Source of the DNA: Taklimakanibacter sp050251035
GTDB lineage: Bacteria > Pseudomonadota > Alphaproteobacteria > Rhizobiales > Aestuariivirgaceae
Assembly: GCA_050251035.1 (NCBI GenBank)
Contig: JBFWNN010000004.1
Span: forward strand, 1-64,000
Length of the DNA stretch: 64,000 bases
Direction: 5' to 3'
Positions within the stretch are counted from its first letter, which is position 1. Each line of letters starts with the position of its first letter. The notes beneath the pieces are model-generated. The model did no database searches, had not been told where the DNA came from, and was given only the letters and a program-made list of their open reading frames with translations. This document shows positions 31,670-39,944 of the stretch, piece by piece. Position numbers and translations under genes: made by a program.

Positions 31670-32599
31670 ATGCGTCAGCTTCTCGCCCTCGCTGTGTTCG
31701 CCGTGGCCGGCGCCGCGCCCGTCTGGGCCGCCGATGCGCCGCAATGCCAGAAAGTCCGCCTCTCGGATCTCGGCTGGACCGACATCATGCTCACCAACAG
31801 CACGGCGGAAGTGCTGCTCGACGCGCTCGGCTATGACGCGACACAAACGCTGCTCGGGCTCGACGTCACCTATGTCAGCCTCAAGAACAACGAGATGGAT
31901 GTGTTCCAAGGCAATTGGCGCCCGGTGCAGGACGAGCAGTACAAATCCTATTTCGAGGACGGCGCGGTCGAGGTCCTCGGCACCAATCTGGAAGGCGCCA
32001 AGTTCACCCTCGCGGTCCCCAAATATGTCGCGGATGAAGGCGTCAAGAGCTTCGCCGACCTCGCCCAGCACGGCGACAAGTTCGGCAAGAAGATCTATGC
32101 CATCGAGCCCGGTTCCAATCAGCCCTTGCTCGACATGGTGGCGGCCAACCGCCATGGCCTCGGCGGCTGGGAGATCGTCGAATCGAGCGAGGCCGGCATG
32201 CTCACCCAGGTCAGGAAGGCGGTGCCGCAAAAGGCGTGGATCGTCTTTCTCGGCTGGGAGCCGCATCCGATGAACCTCGATTACGAGATCACCTATCTCG
32301 CCGGCGGCGATGCCGAATACGGGCCGAATTTCGGCGGCGCCACCGTGCGCACCATCGCGCGCAAGAACTACTCGGCCGAATGTCCCAATGCGGCGAAGCT
32401 CTTCGCCAATCTCGTCTACGATCTCGACTATGAGAATCACGGCATGCAATTGGTGATCGGCGCGGGCAAGGCGCCCGACGAGGCGGCGCGCGAGATGATG
32501 AAGCGCAATCCGCAAAAGCTCGACCAGTGGCTCGCGGGCGTTTCGACCTTCGACGGCAAGGAGGCCTTGCCCGCGGTGAAGTCGGCGCTCGGCCTCTGA
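31670..32599 (+). CDS. choX: Choline-binding periplasmic protein (ChoX-like)
   Basis: A 309-residue ABC-transporter substrate-binding protein with a signal peptide (MRQLLALAVFAVAGAAPVWA). Aromatic residues that build the choline cage in Sinorhizobium ChoX have counterparts here: Trp in LSDLGWTDIM, Trp in FQGNWRPV and Trp in VFLGWEPHPMN. The protein delivers choline to an inner-membrane ABC complex. The usual partner genes choW and choV do not follow; a quinone oxidoreductase gene comes next. The permease must therefore be elsewhere, or the operon has been broken. Divergent from betI. Confidence 0.88.
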   Translation: MRQLLALAVFAVAGAAPVWAADAPQCQKVRLSDLGWTDIMLTNSTAEVLLDALGYDATQTLLGLDVTYVSLKNNEMDVFQGNWRPVQDEQYKSYFEDGAVEVLGTNLEGAKFTLAVPKYVADEGVKSFADLAQHGDKFGKKIYAIEPGSNQPLLDMVAANRHGLGGWEIVESSEAGMLTQVRKAVPQKAWIVFLGWEPHPMNLDYEITYLAGGDAEYGPNFGGATVRTIARKNYSAECPNAAKLFANLVYDLDYENHGMQLVIGAGKAPDEAAREMMKRNPQKLDQWLAGVSTFDGKEALPAVKSALGL

Positions 32600-32678
32600 A
32601 CTTTCGCTTTTGTTTTGCGCGTAAAAGATTCACTCTCGGTGCGATTCATCAACTGATCGAACCTTGAGGAGCCTCGAA

Positions 32679-33677
32679 ATGACCGCGCTGCCCCGCGAGA
32701 TGACCGCCATCGCCATCACCACGCCCGGCGGGCCGGACGTGCTCAAGCCGCAGCGCGTCGCCGTGCCGGCCCTCAAGGATCACGAGGTGCTGATCAAGGT
32801 GGCGGCCGCGGGCGTCAACCGGCCGGACGTGTTCCAGCGGCAGGGCGGCTATCCGCCGCCGCCGGGTGCGCCGTCGACACCGGGACTGGAGGTCGCGGGC
32901 CACGTCGTGGAGAGAGGTGCTTCGGTCAAACGCTACCAGGACGGCGATGCGGTCTTGGCCCTCGTGCCGGGCGGCGGCTATGCCGAATATTGCGCGGCGG
33001 CCGAGGACAATGCGCTGCCTGTGCCCGACGGGCTGTCGATGATCGAGGCGGGCGGCATCCCCGAGACCTTCTTCACCGTGTGGACCAATGTCTTCGAGCG
33101 GGCGGGGCTCAAGCCGCAGGAGACGCTCCTCGTCCATGGCGGGTCGAGCGGCATCGGCACCAGCGCCATCATGATGGCGCATCATCTGGGCGCGCGGGTC
33201 TTCGCCACCGCGGGCTCGCCCGAGAAATGTCGGGCCTGCGAAAAACTGGGCGCCGAGCGCGGCATCGACTACCGGGCCGAGGATTTCGTCCAGATCGTCA
33301 AGGCCCAGACCCAGGGCAAGGGCGTCGACGTCATCCTCGACATGGTGGGCGGCGACTATGTCGGGCGCAATCTCGCCGCGGCGGCGATGCACGGACGCAT
33401 CGTCAATATCGCCTTCCTCAAGGGCTCCAAGGTCGAGGTCGACCTCCTGCCGATCATGGTGAAGCGCCTGACCCTCACCGGATCGACGCTCCGGCCCCGC
33501 AGCGTCGCCGAGAAGGCCCTGATCGCCCGGGCGCTCGAGGCCCGGGTCTGGCCGCTCCTGACCCAGGGCAAGATCCGGCCGCAGATCTTCAAGACCTTCC
33601 CGCTCGCCGAGGCGGCCAAGGCCCACAGCCTCATGGAATCGAGCGTCCATGTCGGCAAGATTGTGCTTGTGCCGTGA
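32679..33677 (+). CDS. NAD(P)H-quinone oxidoreductase (PIG3-type zinc-free MDR)
   Basis: A 332-residue medium-chain reductase of the quinone oxidoreductase/PIG3 group. It starts MTALPREMTAIAITTPGGPD, has AAGVNRPDVFQRQGGYPPPPG near residue 50, and a Rossmann motif LLVHGGSSGIGTSA near 150. No structural-zinc cysteines are present. GAGGAG lies 8 bases before the ATG. It lies upstream of trcR, an arrangement seen in other Hyphomicrobiales as far as I recall. Confidence 0.9.
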   Translation: MTALPREMTAIAITTPGGPDVLKPQRVAVPALKDHEVLIKVAAAGVNRPDVFQRQGGYPPPPGAPSTPGLEVAGHVVERGASVKRYQDGDAVLALVPGGGYAEYCAAAEDNALPVPDGLSMIEAGGIPETFFTVWTNVFERAGLKPQETLLVHGGSSGIGTSAIMMAHHLGARVFATAGSPEKCRACEKLGAERGIDYRAEDFVQIVKAQTQGKGVDVILDMVGGDYVGRNLAAAAMHGRIVNIAFLKGSKVEVDLLPIMVKRLTLTGSTLRPRSVAEKALIARALEARVWPLLTQGKIRPQIFKTFPLAEAAKAHSLMESSVHVGKIVLVP

Positions 33678-33764
33678 GGGGCGGGGCGCCTATATAACCG
33701 GCATTCCATTCATTTTTTGATCTCGCGATCACGGAGCCAATCGGTTCTGAAGGAGTTTCAGCCC

Positions 33765-34487
33765 ATGTCACGCGCACCCCTGATGCCCAAGGCCACCGCC
33801 GTCTGGCTGGTCGAGAACACCGCGCTCACCTTCCGCCAGATCGCCGATTTCTGCAGCCTGCACGAGCTCGAAGTGAAGGGCGTCGCCGATGGCGACGTCG
33901 CCCAGGGCATCAAGGGCCTGGATCCGGTGACCGGCGGCCAGCTCACCCGCGAGGAGATCGAGAAGGGCGAGAAGGATCCCGACTATCGGCTCAAGCTGCT
34001 CGAGCCCAAGGTCAACATCCCGGTGCAGAAGGCGACCAAGGGACCGCGCTACACGCCGGTGTCGAAGCGCGGCGACCGCCCGGACGCCATCGCCTGGCTC
34101 CTGCGCTACCATCCTGAGCTGCCCGATTCCCAGATCATGAAGCTCGTCGGCACCACCAAGACGACGATCGCGGCCATCCGCGACCGCACCCATTGGAACA
34201 CGCCCAACATCAAGCCGGTGGATCCGGTGTCGCTCGGCCTGTGCTCGCAGATCGACCTCGATTTCGCCGTCCAGAAGGCGGCGCGCAAGGCGGGGCGCGG
34301 CATCGCCCCCGATGCCGAGCCGGTGCGCACCTTGATCCCGGCCGCCGCCAGCGTCGCGCCGGAAGCCGCGCCGTCGCTGCCGGAGCCGGAGCCCAAGGCG
34401 TCCAAGAAGCCGGAAGAGGAGGAATATGACGCCGATTCCGTCTTCGCCAAGCTCAAGGGCCTCAAGGCGCCGTCGGAGGACGAATAG
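33765..34487 (+). CDS. trcR: Cell cycle transcriptional regulator TrcR (DUF1013)
   Basis: A 240-residue DUF1013 protein, the family annotated as cell-cycle transcriptional regulator TrcR in alphaproteobacteria. The N-terminal ATAVWLVENTALTFRQIADF and the later LPDSQIMKLVGTTKTTIAAI (an HTH-like stretch near residue 125) match the family. HWNTPNIKPVDPVSLGLCSQ follows, then an acidic proline-rich tail. AGGAG is 9 bases before the ATG. The stop overlaps the GTG of a following dehydrogenase gene. Confidence 0.88.
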   Translation: MSRAPLMPKATAVWLVENTALTFRQIADFCSLHELEVKGVADGDVAQGIKGLDPVTGGQLTREEIEKGEKDPDYRLKLLEPKVNIPVQKATKGPRYTPVSKRGDRPDAIAWLLRYHPELPDSQIMKLVGTTKTTIAAIRDRTHWNTPNIKPVDPVSLGLCSQIDLDFAVQKAARKAGRGIAPDAEPVRTLIPAAASVAPEAAPSLPEPEPKASKKPEEEEYDADSVFAKLKGLKAPSEDE

Positions 34488-35086
34488 TGCGCATACTGAT
34501 CATCGGCGCGCACGGCACGCTGGGCCAGGCCGCCGTGGCGGCGCTCCAGGGCCGGCATGAGATCATCACCGCCGGACGGTCGTCGGGCGATGTGACGGTC
34601 GACCTGCTCGACCGCCGATCGATCGCCGACATGTACAAAAAGGCCGGCGCGCTCGATGCGGTCATCACCTGCACCGGGCATGCGCATTTCGGGCCGCTCG
34701 CCCAAATGACCGAAGACCAGTTCATGATCGGCCTCAAGGACAAGCTGATGGGACAGGTGAATGTCGTCCTCATCGGCCAGTCGCTGATCAACGACCGGGG
34801 CTCCTTCACGCTGACCGGCGGCGTCCTCGACCGCGACCCGATCCGCAAGGGGGCCAATGCCGCGGCGGTGAACGGCGCGCTCAATGCTTTCGCCATGAGC
34901 GCCGCCATCGAGCTCGAGCGCCAGATCCGCATCAATGTGGTGAGCCCGACCGTGCTCGAAGCCTCGGCCAAGAAATACGAAGGCTTCTTTCCGGGTCATG
35001 TGCCCGTGTCGTCAGAACGCGTCGGCTTCGCCTATGTGAAGAGCGTCGAAGGCGCCATCACCGGCCAGGTGATCGCGCTCGACTGA
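34487..35086 (+). CDS. Short-chain dehydrogenase (small SDR)
   Basis: A 199-residue short-chain dehydrogenase-like protein. The Rossmann motif is MRILIIGAHGTLGQAAVAAL at the N-terminus, with GGVLDRDPIRKGANAAAVNG in the catalytic region and ERQIRINVVSPTVLEASAKK near 150. The classical YxxxK is replaced by a GxNAAAVNG context, as in other small SDRs of this group. The start is GTG, overlapping the trcR stop (TAGTG), so the two are coupled. Substrate unknown. Confidence 0.8.
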   Translation: MRILIIGAHGTLGQAAVAALQGRHEIITAGRSSGDVTVDLLDRRSIADMYKKAGALDAVITCTGHAHFGPLAQMTEDQFMIGLKDKLMGQVNVVLIGQSLINDRGSFTLTGGVLDRDPIRKGANAAAVNGALNAFAMSAAIELERQIRINVVSPTVLEASAKKYEGFFPGHVPVSSERVGFAYVKSVEGAITGQVIALD

Positions 35087-35203
35087 GGCGCGAGCCGTGC
35101 CGCTTTGCCGGCGCGGCGCCTACGTCTGAAATCCCGGACTATTCCGCGAAAATTTTTACTTTTTTCCTCTCAGGAACGGAAAATAGGGTTCTCGTATCCA
35201 AAT

Positions 35204-35221
35204 ATGTTGTAAGTGCAACAT
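35204..35221. promoter_or_regulatory. Palindromic operator-like site 1
   Basis: ATGTTGTAAGTGCAACAT, a 6+6 inverted repeat. A near-identical copy lies at 35389-35406, 12 bases before the start of the VRDHR-repeat gene. Together they fill part of the 333-base gap at 35087-35419, which is otherwise AT-rich with no frame. Confidence 0.5.
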
Positions 35222-35388
35222 TGTTAGTGTAGATTAGAAACCAACCTTAGACTGTCTCTACGCCATTTCGCTCAGAGAGCAGTTTCCTTGCCTGATAGAC
35301 GACGCAAAAAACTTCGATTTTACAATTATTTACCTGTATGAACCGCGGATGAACGGGCTGGCGAGCGCTCGTTCAGAAAGTGAATCCT

Positions 35389-35406
35389 ATGTTGTGAGCG
35401 CAACAC
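35389..35406. promoter_or_regulatory. Palindromic operator-like site 2
   Basis: ATGTTGTGAGCGCAACAC, matching site 1 at 15 of 18 positions. It lies immediately before the GGAGG ribosome-binding site of the gene at 35420, so a bound protein there would block transcription or the leader. Confidence 0.5.
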
Positions 35407-35419
35407 TGGAGGTACTCGA

Positions 35420-35794
35420 ATGTTCAAGGTATTCACTTTCAAAACCCTGACCTTGCTGGCCGTCATCGCCGCCGTCGCGGGCACCAGCGCCGCGCCGGCG
35501 CTGGCGAAGAAGAAGCAGAACGTCCCAGGCCACTGGGAGCGCAGCGAGGACGGCGGCTTCGAGTGGGTGGGCAAGAAGCCGAAGAAGCCGATGGCCGGCG
35601 AGCCCGTCGTGCGCGATCACCGCACCCAGCCCGTCGTGCGCGACCACCGCACGCAGCCGGTGGTCCGGGATCATCGTTCGACGACCGTCGCCGGCGCGTC
35701 CGGCGGCATCACCGTTACGACCAGCGACAGCGATCGCAACAAGCCGAAGGTACGCGATCATCGCCGGAAGAAGTTCATAGGCTTTCCGTTCTGA
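35420..35794 (+). CDS. Secreted VRDHR-repeat protein
   Basis: A 124-residue exported protein. The signal peptide is LTLLAVIAAVAGTSAAPALA, then a basic KKKQNVPGHWERSEDGGFEW segment follows. Next come three in-phase repeats of PVVRDHRTQ (about residues 62-86) and a fourth, KVRDHRRKK, near the end. The arginine/histidine-rich repeats could bind anionic polymers or metals; no family is recognised. GGAGG lies before the ATG, and two matching palindromes lie upstream. Confidence 0.75.
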   Translation: MFKVFTFKTLTLLAVIAAVAGTSAAPALAKKKQNVPGHWERSEDGGFEWVGKKPKKPMAGEPVVRDHRTQPVVRDHRTQPVVRDHRSTTVAGASGGITVTTSDSDRNKPKVRDHRRKKFIGFPF

Positions 35795-35824
35795 AGGTGA
35801 GGAGGTCACTCACTCTCGACGAAG

Positions 35825-35852
35825 CGGCGCCGGCTCATTCGAGCCGGCGCCG
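35825..35852. terminator. Strong GC hairpin after the VRDHR-repeat gene
   Basis: A 12-base perfect stem (CGGCGCCGGCTC and its complement) with an ATTC loop, 30 bases after the stop. No T-tract, so termination is likely but unproven. Confidence 0.55.
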
Positions 35853-35914
35853 GATTGGCAACCGAACGCAGGGCCGGCAGGCGCCGGTCCCGTTCACAAT
35901 GAAGCGGCACGGGG

Positions 35915-36928
35915 ATGAACAAACTCATTTGGCATGAATTCAGCACCAACGTGTTGCCGGAGAGCGAGCGTTTTCCGGTCTTCTGCGAAGAATTGATCCG
36001 GCGCCAGGTGGCGCTCGACGTCGTCGCCCGGCGGGACATGCAGTTCTCCGGCACGATCAAGCGCTGCCTGCTCGGCATGGTCGACGTGGCCCGGATCACC
36101 ACCACGGTGGCGAGCTATGTGCGCACGCCCGAACTCGTCAGCGACGGGCGCGACGCGGTGTTCGCGGTGATCTGTCTCGACGGCAGCATGCTGTGCACCC
36201 AAAGCGAGGAGCCCGTCAGGATCGGGCCGGGCGAAGGCGTCATCTGCGACAGCGTCGAACCGGGCGGACTGCAGATGGAGACCGAAACGCGCTACTGGGC
36301 GCTGAAGGTGGCGCGCGCCGACATGGCGAAGACGGCGCCGCACATCAGGCGTTTCGCCGGACTGCGGCTCAACAATACCGGCATGGCGGTCAAGCTCCTG
36401 ACCCGATACCTCGACGGTCTGCAAGGCGGAGACGCGGTGGCGGACGCGCGCGAGGCACGGATCTTCGGCGAGCATCTCCTCGACCTCATCGGCATGGCGA
36501 TCGGCGTCGAGGAAGAAACCCGGCAACTGGCCGAGCGGCGCGGCGTCAGGGCGGTGCGCCATGCCGCCGTCCTGCGCGAGATCGAGCGCAATATCGGCGA
36601 CAACCGGCTGAGCGCGGCCGTGGTCGCGGAAAAGCTCGGCGTCACCCCGCGCTACGTGCATTTCCTGCTCGAGGAGAGCGGCCGCACCTTTTCCGAGCAC
36701 GTGCTCGCCCGGCGGCTCAAGCTGGTCGAGGAGCTGCTCGGCGATGCCGACAAGGGCACTCTCAAGATCTCGGCGATCGCCCGCCAGGCCGGCTTCACCG
36801 ACATGTCCTATTTCAACCGCTGCTTCCGCCATCATTTCGGCGACACGCCGACTGGCTATCGCAAGCGGTGCGCGCCGGCTGTCGAGCCGGCGCCGCTCGC
36901 CGGCGCCGTCAACCTGAAATGCGCCTGA
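35915..36928 (+). CDS. AraC-family transcriptional regulator
   Basis: A 337-residue regulator with an AraC-binding-like N-terminal domain (RVGPGEGVICDSVEP-type stretch, here RIGPGEGVICDSVEPGG near residue 107) and two C-terminal HTHs. The second HTH holds the signature AIARQAGFTDMSYFNRCFRH, with GDTPTGYRKR after it. It starts MNKLIWHEFSTNVLPESERF. It is convergent with the SDR genes, and its target is not evident from the sequence. Confidence 0.9.
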   Translation: MNKLIWHEFSTNVLPESERFPVFCEELIRRQVALDVVARRDMQFSGTIKRCLLGMVDVARITTTVASYVRTPELVSDGRDAVFAVICLDGSMLCTQSEEPVRIGPGEGVICDSVEPGGLQMETETRYWALKVARADMAKTAPHIRRFAGLRLNNTGMAVKLLTRYLDGLQGGDAVADAREARIFGEHLLDLIGMAIGVEEETRQLAERRGVRAVRHAAVLREIERNIGDNRLSAAVVAEKLGVTPRYVHFLLEESGRTFSEHVLARRLKLVEELLGDADKGTLKISAIARQAGFTDMSYFNRCFRHHFGDTPTGYRKRCAPAVEPAPLAGAVNLKCA

Positions 36929-36948
36929 TGGCCCGTTCTCCCATAAGC

Positions 36949-36977
36949 TTCCGCCGTCCCGACAAGAGACGGCGGAA
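36949..36977. terminator. Bidirectional hairpin between araC-type and SDR genes
   Basis: A 10-base perfect stem, TTCCGCCGTC and GACGGCGGAA, with a 9-base loop, between two convergent genes. It has no long T-run in either direction. Confidence 0.55.
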
Positions 36978-36979
36978 AC

Positions 36980-37759
36980 TCACGGCTTCACCGGGACGGT
37001 GTAGTTGAGCGGCAGCCGGCCGCCATCGGCATAGATCGTCTGGCCGGTGATGTAGCTCGCATCGTCGGAGACGAGAAAGGCCGCGATCGCGGCGATCTCA
37101 GCCGCCTCGCCGATGCGGCCCAGCGGCGTGCGCGACAGGAGACGCTGGCGCGCCTGCGCGTCGGCGTTCACCGTCGTCAGCATGTCGGTCATGATCGAGC
37201 CCGGCCCGATGGCATTGACGCGGATGCCATGGTCGGCGAGGCCGAGCGCCATCACCTTGGTGAGCTGGTTGACGCCGCCCTTCGATGCCGAATAGGGCAC
37301 CTGTGTCGCGATGGTGACGACGGCGTTGACCGACGACATGTTGACGATGGCGCCGGGCTTGCGACCGGCCTCCACCTGTTTCACCATCTGGCGGGCGGCG
37401 GCCTGGCCGACCAGGAAGGCGCCCTTGAGATTGACCCGGATCACGCGGTCGAAATCCGCTTCCGATATTTCGAGAATGTCGCCGGAAGCCCCGATCCCGG
37501 CGTTGTTGATGAGGATGTCGACAGCGCCATGCCGCGCCGTGACGTCCGCGACCATCCTGTCGACCTGTGCCTTGTCGCCGACGTCGCAATGGAGGTAATG
37601 CGCCCCGTCACCCAATGCGGCGGCGGTCGCGGCACCCGCCGCATCGTCGATATCGGCGAGGGTGACGCAGGTACCTTCCGCGAGGAGGCGCTCGGCGCAA
37701 GCGCGGCCGATGCCCTTCGCGGCGCCGGTGACAATGGCGATCCTGTCCTTGAGCTTCAT
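36980..37759 (-). CDS. Short-chain dehydrogenase/reductase (classical SDR)
   Basis: A 259-residue classical SDR. It has the cofactor motif VTGAAKGIGRACAERL at the N-terminus, an Asp at LADIDDA that favours NAD(H), the NNAGIGASG motif near residue 87, the catalytic NMSSVNAVVTIATQVPYSAS (Ser, Tyr) with YSASKGG completing YxxxK, and SDDASYITGQTIYADGG near the end. A glucose/3-oxoacyl-type dehydrogenase is likely; the substrate is unknown. It is the second gene of a minus-strand pair with another SDR. Confidence 0.9.
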   Translation of the reverse strand: MKLKDRIAIVTGAAKGIGRACAERLLAEGTCVTLADIDDAAGAATAAALGDGAHYLHCDVGDKAQVDRMVADVTARHGAVDILINNAGIGASGDILEISEADFDRVIRVNLKGAFLVGQAAARQMVKQVEAGRKPGAIVNMSSVNAVVTIATQVPYSASKGGVNQLTKVMALGLADHGIRVNAIGPGSIMTDMLTTVNADAQARQRLLSRTPLGRIGEAAEIAAIAAFLVSDDASYITGQTIYADGGRLPLNYTVPVKP

Positions 37760-37789
37760 TCCATCCGTACTCTGATTTGAAGAAGGGCC

Positions 37790-38545
37790 TCAGCCCGGCA
37801 AGGTTCCGCCGTGGTCGGGATCGACGACGATCGACGACAGCACGACATGGCGCGGACGCGAGAGGGCGAACAGCCCGGCCTCGACGATATCGCGATTGGT
37901 GGCGAGCGAAGCGGGTGGGCGCGGCGCATCCCAGGCTTCGGCGTCGAGCGGCGAGATGTCGACCAGATTGGGCGGATAGAGCGCGCTCACGCGGATGGAC
38001 CGGCCGCGCAATTCCTGGCGCAGCCCCTCCGTCATGCCGGTCTGACCGTGCTTGGCGGCATGGAAGGCGACCGATTCACCCTGCAGCGGTACGTTGGGCA
38101 GGCCAGAGATCGAGATGATGTTGAGGATGTCGCCGGCGCCCGAGGCTTCGAGCGGCTTGATGAGGCCGCGGGTGAAGAGCAGCGTGCCGGTGACGCCGGA
38201 CGAGATGGTGCTGACGATGGCATAGGCGTCGTGCTCATCCATCCGCCCCGGCAGCCATTGCGCGCCATTGTTGATGAGGATGTCGATGTGGGGCATCTCG
38301 TCGCGCATCTTCTTGGCGGTGAGCGTGACCTGGCCCGGATCGGCGAGATCGAAGACGATGGTCTGCGGGCGCTTGCCGGTGCGCAGGCCGATAGCCTCGG
38401 CCATGGTCGTCACCTGCTCGGTGTTGCGGCCGGTCATGATGACCTCGGCGCCGAGATCGGCGAGAATGACGGCGAAGGCCGCACCCAGCCCGCGCCCGGC
38501 GCCGGTGATGACGACGATCTTGCCCGTGAAATCCGGCTTGTTCAT
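37790..38545 (-). CDS. SDR-like protein with Tyr-to-Phe change in the active site
   Basis: A 251-residue SDR fold. The cofactor motif VITGAGRGLGAAFAVIL and NNGAQWLPG are present. The catalytic YxxxK appears as AFHAAKHG, so the Tyr is replaced by Phe, while the Ser region (IISISGLPN) and Lys remain. The loss would abolish or greatly change normal SDR catalysis. It is upstream of the intact SDR gene in the same direction (30-base gap), so it could be an evolved partner or a binding protein. Confidence 0.85.
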   Translation of the reverse strand: MNKPDFTGKIVVITGAGRGLGAAFAVILADLGAEVIMTGRNTEQVTTMAEAIGLRTGKRPQTIVFDLADPGQVTLTAKKMRDEMPHIDILINNGAQWLPGRMDEHDAYAIVSTISSGVTGTLLFTRGLIKPLEASGAGDILNIISISGLPNVPLQGESVAFHAAKHGQTGMTEGLRQELRGRSIRVSALYPPNLVDISPLDAEAWDAPRPPASLATNRDIVEAGLFALSRPRHVVLSSIVVDPDHGGTLPG

Positions 38546-38578
38546 TCGCTTCGTCCCCTCGCTGCCCTTCGATCCTAG

Positions 38579-39724
38579 CTAATAGGCATCGGCGGCGCCA
38601 GCCGCCCGCGCACAGGCAGCGATCACCAGCGAGGCGAGCACCACCAGGCCGAGCGCCACCGTCAACCCCGTGAGCTCGGCGACGAAGCCGATGAGCGGCG
38701 GCCCGGCGAGGAAGCCGGCGTAGCCGAGCGTCGTCACGGCGGCGATGCCGCGGCCCGGGGCCTGCGGCTCGAGCCGGCCGCCGCCGGCGAAGAGAATGGG
38801 CGCGGCGTTGCCGATGCCGATGCCGGCGAAAGCGAGGGCGATGATCGCGATCGGCACCGAGGGAACGACGAGCGCGACGGCGAGCCCCGCCGCCATCAGG
38901 AGCGCGCTCCAGCGCACCAGGCGCACGGCGCCGGCCTTCATGCGCATCCAGTCGCCGAGCAGCCGCGACAGCGACATGCCGGCGGCGAAGCTGGCGAAGC
39001 CCAGAGCCGCGGTGCTGGCATCGAGCGGGAAGCGCTGCAGCAGCATGAGGCCGGACCAGTCGACGACGGCGCCTTCCGCCATGAGCGCCAGGAAGCACAG
39101 AAGACCGAGCCCGATCGTGGCGCGCGTCGGCCAGACGAAGCCTTCGCCCGACAGTCCCTTGTCGACCGCGGTCGGCAGATAGAAGCGCGTCTCCGGGAGG
39201 AACAGGACGAGGCCGATGGCGAAGCTGAGAAAGACATGCGCCGTGCCGTCCATCAATCTGAGCGCCAGGGCGCCGAAGAGCGAGCCCGCCATGGCGCCGA
39301 TGCTGAAGCCCGCATGCAGCAGGGACATGGTCGCGCGGCGCAGCGCCTTCTCGACGGCGATGCCATGCGCGTTCATGGCGACATCCATGCTGCCGATCGT
39401 GGCGCCGAACAGGAGTGCCGCCGGCAGGAAGGTCCGCAGGTCCGGCGCCAGCGGCAGCAGAATGAAGGCGAAGCAGAAGGCGATGCCGGTGATCGTGGTG
39501 ACGCGCGCGCTGCCGAAGCGGTTGATCAGCGCGCCCGAGATCGGCATGGCGATGATCGCGCCGATCGCGATGGCGAGGAGCGCTAGGCCGAAAATGCCGG
39601 TGCCGACGGCGAGACGGTCCTTGGCCAGGGGAATATGCGGGATCCAGCTGCCGAGGACGAAGCCGTGCACGAGGAAGGTGAGCGCGATGCTCCAGCGCGC
39701 TTTATGGATCGTCGAAGGCGACAT
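38579..39724 (-). CDS. MFS transporter (YbjJ-like)
   Basis: A 381-residue inner-membrane permease with about 12 predicted helices and little loop sequence. It starts MSPSTIHKARWSIALTFLVH and includes GFVLGSWIPHIPLAKDRLAV, typical of the YbjJ-type MFS group. FGATIGSMDVAMNAHGIAVE near residue 105 is the conserved helix-4 segment. The substrate cannot be told. Same strand as the SDR pair downstream, with a 33-base gap, so a transport-plus-oxidation operon is possible. Confidence 0.88.
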   Translation of the reverse strand: MSPSTIHKARWSIALTFLVHGFVLGSWIPHIPLAKDRLAVGTGIFGLALLAIAIGAIIAMPISGALINRFGSARVTTITGIAFCFAFILLPLAPDLRTFLPAALLFGATIGSMDVAMNAHGIAVEKALRRATMSLLHAGFSIGAMAGSLFGALALRLMDGTAHVFLSFAIGLVLFLPETRFYLPTAVDKGLSGEGFVWPTRATIGLGLLCFLALMAEGAVVDWSGLMLLQRFPLDASTAALGFASFAAGMSLSRLLGDWMRMKAGAVRLVRWSALLMAAGLAVALVVPSVPIAIIALAFAGIGIGNAAPILFAGGGRLEPQAPGRGIAAVTTLGYAGFLAGPPLIGFVAELTGLTVALGLVVLASLVIAACARAAGAADAY

Positions 39725-39944
39725 TGGAAACGACCGGGAATCGAGGGCTGATCAGAAAAGTTCCCTACCATCTTGTCGCCGCCGGGGCACGATCCACTTT
39801 CCCAGGGAACTCGACGAATTGCCGGTTGCGCTCGGAAACGAATTGTACGACAAGACCGGCTGCGCAGGGCATTTGCCGTGAGGGAAAGTGGCGGGCCCGC
39901 GCCAACAGCAATGATGACAGATGGGTGAGTGAGGGACTAACGGC

